Source: Paenalcaligenes faecalis
GTDB taxonomy: Bacteria; Pseudomonadota; Gammaproteobacteria; Burkholderiales; Burkholderiaceae_B
Reading direction: 5' to 3'
Length of the DNA stretch: 64,000 nt
Assembly (NCBI RefSeq): GCF_027557445.1
Contig: NZ_CP106841.1
Coordinates: 2,156,001-2,220,000, forward strand
The position numbers and the translations under genes are program-made. The notes under the pieces were generated by a model. It was given only the letters and a program-made list of their open reading frames with translations, ran no database searches and was not told the origin of the DNA. The number at the start of each line of letters is the position of its first letter. Within the stretch, counting starts at the first letter, position 1. This document shows positions 26,888-35,454 of this stretch, piece after piece.

Positions 26888-28139
26888 CTCTCTCCCCTTC
26901 CTTATAAAGCAAACCATAACCTAAACGGTCAATACAAATTTCAGCTGTCCACGGCAACATTAAAGCCCCACATCGGCTATCTCGAAACATACGCTCTAGG
27001 GGAAAGGTTTTCAACATAGCTTGACCACCACAAACCTTTACTGCTTCAGAACAAATTTGTGCGCAATACTCCATCACAGTATATTGACATGCAAAAGCTC
27101 GCATACGCGCCTGTCGAGAGGGACTGTGTTGGAACTCTGAGGTAGCCCAATGAAACAAAGCCCAAGCTTGCTGTAACTTTACAAACATATTTGCCACGCC
27201 TACCTGCTTAGTCGGATACATACGACGCTTTACAGGAACCCCATCTACCTCGCCTCGCAAATATGCAACTGTAAAATCAAAGGCAGCCTGCGCTACCCCC
27301 ATATATGTGGGAGTTAATGTCATAAACATATGCGGGTGGTGCATCGCCGCCTGAATATAAACACCTGAAGGCATCATTTGTGCAGTGGTAGGAATTTTTA
27401 CATTATTAAAAAGCAAGGTTCTAGATACGGTCGCTCGCATGCCCAATGGATCCCAATCACCAACGACTGATACACCCTCTGCGTCCGCTGGAACAGCCAT
27501 GAAAAGGGTATTCGCCATAGTAGGGTTTTCCACGTCCTCCGTACAAAGGACACCATAATAGTCAGCAGAGCCTGATAAAGAAGCAAAAATCTTTTTGCCA
27601 TTTAAAACCCAACCATCTGCTGTTTTTGACGCCACAGTTCCAAAAGGCTGACGTCCAGCGGCGGCGCCACTCCCTTCAGAGAAAGGTTGAGAATAAATTT
27701 TTCCATCAATCATATTTTGATAATGAATACGGCGATTATTCTCATGGAGTTCTCGCTGCTGTTCTGTCAACTCCATCCCATCAACCATATCAGCTGTCCA
27801 CAATGCATTTGCATTGTGCATATTAAACGTGTTGGCGGTACTGCCACAGTAATAAGCAATACGTGATGCCACTAACATATAAGTACGATAATCAGCTCCT
27901 AAGCCCCCTAAGCGTTTGGGAACGCATAGAGCCAAAAATCCCATTTGCTTCAAATCCTCGTAGTTCTCAGTAGGAAAACTCGCATTAACATCATGTTCAA
28001 AAGCACGCTCAGCCCACTTAACCCCGTACTCATCTACTGCTGCAATCAGCTCACGCTGTAACTCTGTAATGGGTTGACCATCAAAAAAGGTATTACCATC
28101 AGCCGATTTTGCATATTCATTTAAATAATTACTATTCAT
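26880..28139 (-). CDS. Acyl-CoA-dehydrogenase-fold flavin monooxygenase
   Basis: 419-aa protein with the acyl-CoA dehydrogenase fold: LKQMGFLALCVPKRLGGLGA, SQPFSEGSGAAAGRQP, ADGWVLNGKKIFASLSG and a C-terminal FRDSRCGALMLPWTAEICID. Its translational coupling to a flavin reductase points to the group D monooxygenase group (DszC/IacA/HpaB-like), using reduced flavin and O2 to hydroxylate an aromatic or heterocyclic substrate, rather than to a true dehydrogenase. The exact substrate is unknown. It sits 19 bases after the alpha/beta hydrolase gene. Confidence 0.78.
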   Translation of the reverse strand: MNSNYLNEYAKSADGNTFFDGQPITELQRELIAAVDEYGVKWAERAFEHDVNASFPTENYEDLKQMGFLALCVPKRLGGLGADYRTYMLVASRIAYYCGSTANTFNMHNANALWTADMVDGMELTEQQRELHENNRRIHYQNMIDGKIYSQPFSEGSGAAAGRQPFGTVASKTADGWVLNGKKIFASLSGSADYYGVLCTEDVENPTMANTLFMAVPADAEGVSVVGDWDPLGMRATVSRTLLFNNVKIPTTAQMMPSGVYIQAAMHHPHMFMTLTPTYMGVAQAAFDFTVAYLRGEVDGVPVKRRMYPTKQVGVANMFVKLQQAWALFHWATSEFQHSPSRQARMRAFACQYTVMEYCAQICSEAVKVCGGQAMLKTFPLERMFRDSRCGALMLPWTAEICIDRLGYGLLYKEGERDE

Positions 28140-28158
28140 TTTTATTTCCTATGTAAAA

Positions 28159-28947
28159 CTAGGCTTTGGTTACGCCTTGAGTCTTGAAAAACGTGGAGAG
28201 GACTTGATTGAACTCATCAACAACCTCCAAATTAGCCATATGTGAGACCTGCTCAAATACATGAAACTGACTTTGTGGTAACTGCTGAGCTAAACGCTGC
28301 ATCCCCTTAGGAGGGGCCTGCGTATCTAGCTCTCCAGCCAATAACATCACTGGCACATCAATACGAGAGAAAGCCTCTTTTTGATTAAAAGTCAGCAGCA
28401 GCTGCATATAAGACAGATAGGCTTCTTTCGTAATTCCTTGGGCAGATAACACCCCCAACCCTTTCCATAAAGGGGTAATTTGAGGACCAACTAACCCCTC
28501 TAAGAGTCTAGGAGCAGCTAACGCAAAAGTAGGATAATCATCCAACGCTTTTTGACGCTGCTCTATAAACTCTCTTTGAAAACTAGGGTCTAAACTTCCA
28601 AATCCAGCGCTACTAGCCGACAGCGTCAATGACCTAACCCTATCTGGATATAAGTGATAAACCATTTGCGCTATCATTCCACCTATTGAATGCCCAACTA
28701 CATGTACCTTTGAAGCATCCAACTTATCTATTACATGAATCACCTGATGTGCTAGGGCCTCCCAACTTAAGACCCCCATGTCCTTTGAGCAGCCATAACC
28801 AGGGGCAGTCCAAGCTATTACTTGCTGTGAGGCTCCAAAATACTCTAATTGAGGTAGCCAAACAGAGGCGGTTGAACCCATACCATGTAGGAACAAAATA
28901 GGTTCTCCACCGACTCCAGCACTCAACCAAGAGGGCATGCTTCTCAT
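28159..28947 (-). CDS. Alpha/beta hydrolase, possible N-formylmaleamate-deformylase-like role
   Basis: 262-aa serine hydrolase. The oxyanion HG motif is FLHGMGST, the nucleophile elbow is VVGHSIGGM (Ser near residue 97), the acid is in LLAGELDTQAP, and the catalytic His is in EQVSHMANLE. It starts four bases inside the NicX-like dioxygenase gene, so it is coupled to it. In nicotinate and picolinate catabolism the gene after the dioxygenase encodes the N-formylmaleamate deformylase NicD, also an alpha/beta hydrolase; that role here is inference from position. Confidence 0.82.
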   Translation of the reverse strand: MRSMPSWLSAGVGGEPILFLHGMGSTASVWLPQLEYFGASQQVIAWTAPGYGCSKDMGVLSWEALAHQVIHVIDKLDASKVHVVGHSIGGMIAQMVYHLYPDRVRSLTLSASSAGFGSLDPSFQREFIEQRQKALDDYPTFALAAPRLLEGLVGPQITPLWKGLGVLSAQGITKEAYLSYMQLLLTFNQKEAFSRIDVPVMLLAGELDTQAPPKGMQRLAQQLPQSQFHVFEQVSHMANLEVVDEFNQVLSTFFKTQGVTKA

Positions 28948-29984
28948 TTAAAGGCCTCCCAAATGACTTCTCCGGCTTCAACTACAGCTTGGCCATCAAT
29001 CTCTACAGTACATGCACGTAAAGGCAGGTCAAAATGTCCTAGACTATGTCGCCCAGCTACGTCATTCGCCCCAGTAGAATATAAAAAATTACCCGCAAAT
29101 GCCCGTAGCTCAGTACCGTTCGTCTCTGTCTTATCGAACATCTGCAACGCATCCCAGCGCGCCAAAGGATTCATACCCCAACCTACATGACTAACAGCGT
29201 ATGCATCCCTATCATTCCATGCCTTCATATAACTACGCATTAGCTCAGCATCCAGGTTATCTCCCTCGATATGAGAAATATAATCATTCTCAATATGTAG
29301 CGTAATAGGCTGTTCCAAGTAACGCTTGAATGTAAGATTGACATCCCCCGTATTTAGAACAAGAGTTCCATTAACGGAGCCTGCGGCAGGAAAGGCTAAA
29401 CAAATGCCTCCTGGCCAGTGTTGTACTAACCCAGGTCTATCAGCCCCTCCCCAAACCCCACCTACTTGAGCTCCCTCTAAATTAATTCTTAAGTTAGTTC
29501 CGGCCTTGGAACGTACTTGCATACTCTTTCCTTTCGCAAGTAAGCGAACACCATTTTTAACGGGACGCTCTAAATCCAAATCCTGAGTTAATCGTTCTAA
29601 GATTTCAGGGTGCTCATTACTAATCATCATGACCCTAGCCCCACTACCCAACAATGCAGGCAATTCTGGGGCATGCAACAAACCTTCGACTGTTAGGTCG
29701 ACTATTAAGCCATCACCAGATAGCGCATCCATCACAGGACGCATATTCTGAATTACATGTGAAGCCCCTGTTGATCGAACAGGTACAGGTGTTTCTACTG
29801 CTAAGGATGGGACTTTAATCTGAACTGGAACAGCACCCATCCTAGCCAAGGCCAACTCTGAGAGCATTACATTTATTGGCCTACTATCTGTTTCACAAAG
29901 AATCCTAACCACTTCATTAGGTTGCACTTTACATTTTTGGAATATTTTTTCAAAAGTATGAATCCACCGATCTTGCACTTGCAT
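28944..29984 (-). CDS. NicX-like 2,5-dihydroxypyridine 5,6-dioxygenase family (M29-like) protein
   Basis: 346-aa protein matching, from memory, the NicX pattern along most of its length: LHAPELPALLGSGARVMMIS, MQVRSKAGTNLRINL, WPGGICLAFPAAGSVNGTLV, then YMKAWNDRDAYAVSHVGWGM and a C-terminal HSLGHFDLPLRACTVEIDG. NicX is a mononuclear Fe(II) enzyme that opens 2,5-dihydroxypyridine to N-formylmaleamate. The His/Glu/Asp-rich second half that carries the metal ligands is retained. It is the first gene of a nine-gene operon, directly after a divergent promoter with a palindromic operator. The ring actually cleaved may differ from pyridine. Confidence 0.75.
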   Translation of the reverse strand: MQVQDRWIHTFEKIFQKCKVQPNEVVRILCETDSRPINVMLSELALARMGAVPVQIKVPSLAVETPVPVRSTGASHVIQNMRPVMDALSGDGLIVDLTVEGLLHAPELPALLGSGARVMMISNEHPEILERLTQDLDLERPVKNGVRLLAKGKSMQVRSKAGTNLRINLEGAQVGGVWGGADRPGLVQHWPGGICLAFPAAGSVNGTLVLNTGDVNLTFKRYLEQPITLHIENDYISHIEGDNLDAELMRSYMKAWNDRDAYAVSHVGWGMNPLARWDALQMFDKTETNGTELRAFAGNFLYSTGANDVAGRHSLGHFDLPLRACTVEIDGQAVVEAGEVIWEAFK

Positions 29985-30013
29985 TTCTTTACCTATCCAC
30001 CTTAATTAGTCGA

Positions 30014-30033
30014 CCTATTAGTCGAATAATAGG
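30014..30033. promoter_or_regulatory. Candidate TetR operator in the divergent catabolic promoter
   Basis: Inverted repeat CCTATTA-N6-TAATAGG. A second, overlapping repeat TCGAC-N6-GTCGA runs from 30010 to 30025, and the segment ATTAGTCGA occurs twice 12 bases apart. The site lies 30 bases upstream of the NicX-like start and about 130 upstream of the CoA ligase at 30167. The local TetR protein is the likely binder (inference). Confidence 0.6.
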
Positions 30034-30166
30034 AGTAAACCTTTTATAGGTCAACATTTTAGGTTATGGGGTTTATCCCTATCAAAAATATACTTTTCGC
30101 TCTGCCCTTCCTACGATTCTCAAGTTAAGATTAAGAACTACAAGATTTGTATTACGGAGACTCACT

Positions 30167-31819
30167 ATGGAAGCAACTGGGCTTATCGACCATTTTGCTC
30201 GCAATAATCTGCCCCCACAGGAGCAGTGGCCTGTGTTATTACTAGACAACAATCCAGATGTTGCCTATCCAGATCGACTAAATGCAGCGACTGAACTACT
30301 GGGGGCGCAAATTGAGCGCGGCCTAGGTGACAATGTTGCCTTGCAGTGGTTAGAAAATAACGAAGAAAAACAAATTACCTATAAAGAACTAGATAATCTG
30401 AGCAATCAAATTGCTCATGTCTTTGTCGATGAAATGGGCTTAGTTAGTGGCAACCGTATTTTATTGCGCGGCCCTAACAACCTAATGATGGCGGCAAGTT
30501 GGTTAGCGGCATTAAAAGTAGGTCTTGTCACGGTGCCTACCATGCCCTTACTGCGTGCAGTAGAGCTAAAAACCATTTTGGATAAAGCGGAAATTCAGGC
30601 CGCTGTGTGTGATGCGCACTTAGCTGATGAACTCAACTTCTGCATGGATGCTGCACATCCTAGCCATAGTACATTTTTAAAAACAGCTTTGTTTTTCAAT
30701 GACAATGACCCACAAAGCCTAGACTCCTTAGCCAAAACCAAATCCACAGAGTTCACTGCCTGCGATACGGCAGCCGATGATGTGTGCTTAATTGCCTTTA
30801 CCAGTGGCACCACAGGTCAGCCTAAAGGGTGTATGCATTTCCACCGTGATGTACTCATCATGTGCGATACCTTTGGCAAGCATATTTTGCGTCTCACCCC
30901 CGAGGACAAAGTCTGCGGCACGCCACCTTTAGCGTTTACGTTTGGTTTAGGTGGTCTGTTATGTTTTCCATTACGTGTAGGCGCTAGCTCTGTCTTAGCC
31001 CAAGGCCTAACACCCAAAACCATGTTGGAATACGTAGACCGCTTTGGCATTACGATGACCTTTACAGCGCCCACCTTTTACCGACAAATGGCGGGCTTGG
31101 TTAATAACTATTCCTTAGCCTCTTTAAAAAATACCGTCTCTGCTGGCGAGGCCTTACCACAAGCCACTCGAGAACTTTGGAAAGCCGCTTCGGGCATAGA
31201 AATGATTGATGGTATTGGTGGAACAGAAATGATTCACGTTTACGTATCCAGTCGTCCTGAAAATGTACGTCCTGGCGCTATTGGTCAGGTCGTACCGGGT
31301 TTTCAAGCCCAAGTCGTGGATGACAACTTACAGCCAGTTCCAAATGGCACTGTGGGTCGTTTAGCCGTCAGAGGCCCTAGTGGCTGTCGCTACCTCAGCG
31401 ATCCTCGTCAAATGCAATTTGTTCAAGATGGTTGGAACCTGCCCGGTGATACCTTTACTATGGATGACGACGGTTACCTGTTCTATCAGGCCCGTAATGA
31501 TGACATGATTATCTCATCGGGCTATAACATTGCAGGTCCAGAGGTTGAAGACTGCCTATTAAAACACCCTGCCGTCTCTGAGTGTGGCGTAGTAGGTGTA
31601 CCTGATGATTTACGTGGACAGATTCTAAAGGCCTATATCATCCTCAAAGAGGGACACTACCCAGATGATGACCTAGCCAAAGAACTACAAGACTTTGTAA
31701 AACAAAATGCAGCGCCCTATAAGTACCCGCGTGCCATTGAGTTTGTCGATGATCTGCCCCGTACAGAAACCGGTAAATTACAACGTTTTATGCTGCGTAA
31801 AATGGCCTTAACTAGCTAA
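30167..31819 (+). CDS. Benzoate/2-aminobenzoate-CoA-ligase-like acyl-CoA synthetase
   Basis: 550-aa ANL enzyme complete with both domains: P-loop AFTSGTTGQPKGCMHFHRD, PPLAFTFGLGGLLCFPLRVG, A5 region DGIGGTEMIHVYVSS, ISSGYNIAGPEVEDCL and the C-terminal LPRTETGKLQRFMLRK with the catalytic lysine. The overall pattern is that of benzoate- and 2-aminobenzoate-CoA ligases. It is transcribed away from the NicX-like operon across a shared palindromic operator, so it probably serves the same catabolic pathway, giving that locus two distinct CoA ligases. Confidence 0.85.
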   Translation: MEATGLIDHFARNNLPPQEQWPVLLLDNNPDVAYPDRLNAATELLGAQIERGLGDNVALQWLENNEEKQITYKELDNLSNQIAHVFVDEMGLVSGNRILLRGPNNLMMAASWLAALKVGLVTVPTMPLLRAVELKTILDKAEIQAAVCDAHLADELNFCMDAAHPSHSTFLKTALFFNDNDPQSLDSLAKTKSTEFTACDTAADDVCLIAFTSGTTGQPKGCMHFHRDVLIMCDTFGKHILRLTPEDKVCGTPPLAFTFGLGGLLCFPLRVGASSVLAQGLTPKTMLEYVDRFGITMTFTAPTFYRQMAGLVNNYSLASLKNTVSAGEALPQATRELWKAASGIEMIDGIGGTEMIHVYVSSRPENVRPGAIGQVVPGFQAQVVDDNLQPVPNGTVGRLAVRGPSGCRYLSDPRQMQFVQDGWNLPGDTFTMDDDGYLFYQARNDDMIISSGYNIAGPEVEDCLLKHPAVSECGVVGVPDDLRGQILKAYIILKEGHYPDDDLAKELQDFVKQNAAPYKYPRAIEFVDDLPRTETGKLQRFMLRKMALTS

Positions 31820-33183
31820 GGCAAGCGTATCTGCACGCGCAGCCCACCCAAAGGCGAGCGCGTTGCAGAAACGTCCCCCCCATAGAGCTGAACCAGCTCA
31901 TCCACTATAGACAAACCTAACCCAGAGCCCGGTGCAATCTCATCAGCACGCATACCACGCTTAAAGATTTGCGTATATTTTTCTGGTGATAAGCCAGCCC
32001 CATCATCATCGACCTGAATGACTAAAACAGAAGGACTATTGATGGCTTCAACCCGCCTCACGGTTACCTGTATCTGTGTCGAGCACCATTTAAATGCATT
32101 ATCCAAGACATTACCTAACAGCTCGTGCAGGTCTTGAGCCTCTCCCTTAAAGTACAAGTCAACCCGATCCGAGCTAACCTTTAGATCAACCGATTTAGAC
32201 GCATAGGCCCGTTGTAACCATTTAGTTAAACTATGAATCGCAGGCACTACAGGGGTGCGTACCCCTACCGTTTTTACCGCTGCGGCTACCCTAGCTCTAG
32301 ATAAATGATAATCGACCTGCTGCTGAGCCCCAGCCACCTGCTCAATCACTAAGTCCGCTAAGGACTCATCATTTTGCTTAGCCGCATTAGCTAAAACAGC
32401 CAGTGGAGTTTTGATCGCATGGGCAAGATTTCCTGCTTGTGTACGAGCCCGCTCTACAACTTGGGCATTACTTTGCAAGACCCGATTAAACTCTGACACC
32501 AAGGGTTGGATTTCTTGGGGATACTGCCCATCTATATACGCACTATGCCCCTCGTGCACAGCGCTTAAACGACGACGCAACTGTCGTAAAGGACGCAAAC
32601 CTAAGCGTAGCTGCCACCATACCCCCGCCACCAGCACACTCCCCAATAAAGCAAGTGTTAACACGAGCATCCACACAAAGCGCTGCAAGGGTTCAGCGAT
32701 AAGCTCCTTTTGTGCGGCAACCCAAAACTGCAGAGGCTGATCATTTTCCGTATCAGCTAAAGTGATACTACGTCCCACCACATAGAGTTCCCCTAGATCT
32801 GGGTCTATGTATCTAAACCACGTATCTTTCCCCATTTGAGCCCGAGGAGGCTGCAGGCTTTCATCCCACAAAGAACGCGAGTGCAGCGACGCTGAGGTAG
32901 GGCCTGTGGATTGAATCTGCCAATACAGCCCGCCTAAAGGCTGAGCAAAACGAGGATCACTAAGAGACTGGCTAAGATGCAGCTGATTATCTTCGATGGA
33001 TAGCTGCGTAATAAGCTGCAATAAATGCACGCTTAATTCTTTGTTTAGCTGTTGTTCTACATGCTGCTGGAAAAGCTGGTTTAGTAAAACCCCTGCCGCC
33101 ACTAAACTACATAACACCCACAATAACGCCCCTAACAAAAGACGCTTAGTGAGTGATAACGTAGACAGCCATTTTTTAAACAT
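31816..33183 (-). CDS. Sensor histidine kinase (PhoQ-like)
   Basis: 455-aa membrane kinase. Transmembrane helices at about 14-35 and 168-190 flank a periplasmic sensor of roughly 130 residues. A HAMP-like linker (LRLGLRPLRQLRRRL), an H-box LAHAIKTPLAVLAN (His near 257), N-box LGNVLDNAFKW and G-boxes DDDGAGLS and GSGLGLSIV follow. It overlaps the response-regulator gene by eight bases. It converges with the CoA ligase, overlapping by four bases. The signal is unknown; nearby PepSY proteins may be its targets or accessory sensors. Confidence 0.92.
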   Translation of the reverse strand: MFKKWLSTLSLTKRLLLGALLWVLCSLVAAGVLLNQLFQQHVEQQLNKELSVHLLQLITQLSIEDNQLHLSQSLSDPRFAQPLGGLYWQIQSTGPTSASLHSRSLWDESLQPPRAQMGKDTWFRYIDPDLGELYVVGRSITLADTENDQPLQFWVAAQKELIAEPLQRFVWMLVLTLALLGSVLVAGVWWQLRLGLRPLRQLRRRLSAVHEGHSAYIDGQYPQEIQPLVSEFNRVLQSNAQVVERARTQAGNLAHAIKTPLAVLANAAKQNDESLADLVIEQVAGAQQQVDYHLSRARVAAAVKTVGVRTPVVPAIHSLTKWLQRAYASKSVDLKVSSDRVDLYFKGEAQDLHELLGNVLDNAFKWCSTQIQVTVRRVEAINSPSVLVIQVDDDGAGLSPEKYTQIFKRGMRADEIAPGSGLGLSIVDELVQLYGGDVSATRSPLGGLRVQIRLP

Positions 33184-33841
33184 GGGGCTCTACTAGCTTA
33201 TATCCTAAGCCACGTACGGTCTGTATATAATCCGACGGTAGTTTTTTTCGTAATCGACCTATAAATACATCAATAGTATTGGAATCTCTATCCTGATCTT
33301 GAGCATAAATATGTTCTGTTAATTCAGTGCGAGACACCACCTGACCCTGCCGATGTATTAAATAAGCAAGTACTTTATATTCATGTCCCGTAAGCACAAG
33401 ACTTTGGTGATCTAAAAAAAACTGAGACTGCCGAGTATCTAAGACCAAGTCGCCACATAATAGGGTTGCGCTAGCATGCCCCGTTGCGCGGCGTAACAAC
33501 GCCCGAATACGGGCAAGCAACTCTTGGGTATGAAAAGGCTTGGTGACATAATCATCTGCCCCTGCATCCATACCACTGACTTTTTCATGCCAACTATCCC
33601 GTGCTGTCAAAATTAAAACGGGCATAGTCATATTTTCAGCCCGCCAGCGTTTCAAGACCGTAAGCCCATCAATTTGCGGCAAACCTAAATCCAGTACCAC
33701 CGCATCAAAGGGCTCTACGCTACCCATATAGTGAGCTTGCTCTCCGTCTGTTGCGGTATCCACCACATAACCCTGCCCGGTCAGCACCTCTTTGATTTGC
33801 TGCAATAAATGCAGATCATCCTCTACAACCAAAATACGCAT
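33176..33841 (-). CDS. OmpR/PhoB-family response regulator
   Basis: 221-aa regulator: receiver with acidic pocket VEDD, phospho-acceptor Asp in VVLDLGLPQIDG (near residue 51), LTARD and DDYVTKPF, then a winged-helix DNA-binding domain (LTGHEYKVLAYLIHRQGQVV, IDVFIGRLRKKL). It is first in a coupled pair with the sensor kinase and starts two bases after the PepSY gene stop. Direct repeats at 34224-34240 spaced by one helical turn are a plausible binding site. Confidence 0.94.
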   Translation of the reverse strand: MRILVVEDDLHLLQQIKEVLTGQGYVVDTATDGEQAHYMGSVEPFDAVVLDLGLPQIDGLTVLKRWRAENMTMPVLILTARDSWHEKVSGMDAGADDYVTKPFHTQELLARIRALLRRATGHASATLLCGDLVLDTRQSQFFLDHQSLVLTGHEYKVLAYLIHRQGQVVSRTELTEHIYAQDQDRDSNTIDVFIGRLRKKLPSDYIQTVRGLGYKLVEPHV

Positions 33842-33843
33842 AA

Positions 33844-34176
33844 CTATTTCCTTCGGTGCGACTGCCGACTTTTTTCGTGTAAAACCTGCGCTGTATTCGC
33901 ATCTACGGTGAGTTTTGTTATATATCCCTCGGTCTGCAAAATACGAATTTTATACATGTATTGACCATGCTTTTGTACCAAATCAGCATCCAGCACACGG
34001 CCCGGATATTGCGCATGTATTTGTCGCAATATCCAACGCAATGGTTTGATCTCATCATTATGGCGGGCCTCTCTTATTTGCTCGCGTGTCAGGCTACACG
34101 AAGCCTGCACCGGCAAACCCACAGCCATGCCTAAGAAAATCACAAAAAGAAGTGAGGAGAATCGACGACGCGTCAT
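33844..34176 (-). CDS. Exported PepSY-domain protein
   Basis: 110-aa small secreted protein with a signal peptide (LLFVIFLGMAVGLPVQAS) and a PepSY-like domain (KPLRWILRQIHAQYPGRVLD, then MYKIRILQTEGYITKLTVDA). The ATG at 34176 is used; a GTG just upstream is possible. It is first in an operon with the response regulator and kinase. PepSY proteins beside PhoPQ-type systems are common and may modulate signalling. Confidence 0.78.
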   Translation of the reverse strand: MTRRRFSSLLFVIFLGMAVGLPVQASCSLTREQIREARHNDEIKPLRWILRQIHAQYPGRVLDADLVQKHGQYMYKIRILQTEGYITKLTVDANTAQVLHEKSRQSHRRK

Positions 34177-34223
34177 CACGTTAAATAAGTAGAGAGAGAA
34201 AACCTTAGGGTAAAAAAATCAAC

Positions 34224-34262
34224 ATGAACCAAAGATGAACAAGTGCTTCATTTTGAGTTCAT
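34224..34262. promoter_or_regulatory. Candidate response-regulator binding repeats
   Basis: ATGAAC occurs at 34224-34229 and 34235-34240 (11-base period, one helical turn), and its complement GTTCAT at 34257-34262. The site lies between two divergent PepSY genes, one leading the two-component operon. The spacing is typical of OmpR/PhoB-family sites; the assignment is inference. Confidence 0.45.
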
Positions 34263-34323
34263 GTGACCTATTGCACAATACAACCACTCACTCGAACAGC
34301 TCATGTTTTTATTTGGAGACCTC

Positions 34324-34752
34324 ATGTCTAAAAAACTATTTATCTCGACCGTTACTGCAATGGCTACTGCCGGAGCCTTGCTTAGCTCCCCTATTTTCGC
34401 ACAATCCACTCAGACCATGGCCCCTATCATTGTGGCCGCCAATCAAACCGAGGCCCCTGAACTCAAAGGGGGTAAAACACCCAAAGCAGAATTACCCGCT
34501 CGCGCTGAATGGATGACGCTTAAACAGGCTTACGACGCACTAGAAAAAGCCGGTTATAAAGATATTCGCAGTATTCATAGTAGTCGCTATGGGTATATTG
34601 CTCAGGTCTTTGACACCGAAGAAAAACGAATCCGCTTACTGGTTCATCCTACCGATGGCACCGTCACTATCCAAGAAAACCGTCGCCGAGACGAGCGCCG
34701 TAAACACCATCGTGATGATCGGGATAAAAACTGCGACGATAACAACTCATAA
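34324..34752 (+). CDS. Exported PepSY-like protein
   Basis: 142-aa protein with a signal peptide (FISTVTAMATAGALLSSPIF, cleavage after AQ). A central PepSY-like region (MTLKQAYDALEKAGYKDIRS, IHSSRYGYIAQVFDTEEKRI) is followed by a strongly charged tail rich in Arg, Lys, Asp and His (RRRDERRKHHRDDRDKN). The ATG at 34324 is preceded by GGAG. It is divergent from the two-component operon and may belong to its regulon. The charged tail could bind metals or polyanions (inference). Confidence 0.72.
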   Translation: MSKKLFISTVTAMATAGALLSSPIFAQSTQTMAPIIVAANQTEAPELKGGKTPKAELPARAEWMTLKQAYDALEKAGYKDIRSIHSSRYGYIAQVFDTEEKRIRLLVHPTDGTVTIQENRRRDERRKHHRDDRDKNCDDNNS

Positions 34753-34771
34753 ACTCTGATCGATCTCATAC

Positions 34772-34833
34772 AAAAAAGCCTTCACTCCAGACCGCCCTAC
34801 AACAGCGGGCTGATCAACAGTGAAGGCTTTTTT
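34772..34833. terminator. Terminator after the PepSY-like gene
   Basis: 15-base arms (AAAAAAGCCTTCACT and complement) with a long internal loop, ending in a T-run. It lies between the convergent PepSY and cytochrome b561 genes and can act on both strands. Confidence 0.8.
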
Positions 34834-34855
34834 AGCAGAAATCCGTATATATCGT

Positions 34856-35383
34856 TTATTTACCTAACATTCTAGGCAGCACATCCTCGGCTCCGCCCGC
34901 CATGCGATGTTTAATTGTCATCAAAATATGACCAATAATTAAGGCAAATAAAATCCAACCGAGCAAGCCGTGAAAATTATTACCCAAATCCACCATCCAC
35001 TGTGTTTTTTCCTCAGAGGCGGATAGCACAGGAATCGTATTCCAATAGGTAAAAGCACGCCCACCACCCATCATGCGCAATACGGCAAATATCGGGACAA
35101 TAACCATTAGTGCATACATGGCCATATGTCCCAGCGTAGTCAACATATTCTTTTCTGGACGGTTTTTGCTCTGACTCAATGCCCATAAAATACGCAAAAC
35201 CCCCATCCATAGAATAGTAAATCCGACTTGGCCATGAAACTGGAATACCGCTTTAGTAAAGGCAGCATCCTTATCAATAAAACGCGCACAGGCTGTTAAT
35301 AGCATCCAAGCAAAACCTAGGGCCATTAGCCAATGAAAAAAACGTGATACAAAACCATATCGTATCGAAGAGTCACCCATCAT
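34856..35383 (-). CDS. Cytochrome b561 family protein
   Basis: 175-aa inner-membrane diheme cytochrome of the CybB type, with four hydrophobic segments. Heme-ligand candidates are His in RFFHWLMALGFAW, FHGQVGFT, NFHGLLGWI and IIGHILMTIKHR. Such proteins pass electrons from ubiquinol, for example to superoxide or periplasmic partners. It is a single gene ending at the shared terminator. Confidence 0.88.
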   Translation of the reverse strand: MMGDSSIRYGFVSRFFHWLMALGFAWMLLTACARFIDKDAAFTKAVFQFHGQVGFTILWMGVLRILWALSQSKNRPEKNMLTTLGHMAMYALMVIVPIFAVLRMMGGGRAFTYWNTIPVLSASEEKTQWMVDLGNNFHGLLGWILFALIIGHILMTIKHRMAGGAEDVLPRMLGK

Positions 35384-35454
35384 TGCTCGTACTCCTTAGT
35401 AAATTTAATAACGACAAAACGCAATTAGTGTACCTACAACAGATTACATTGCAA

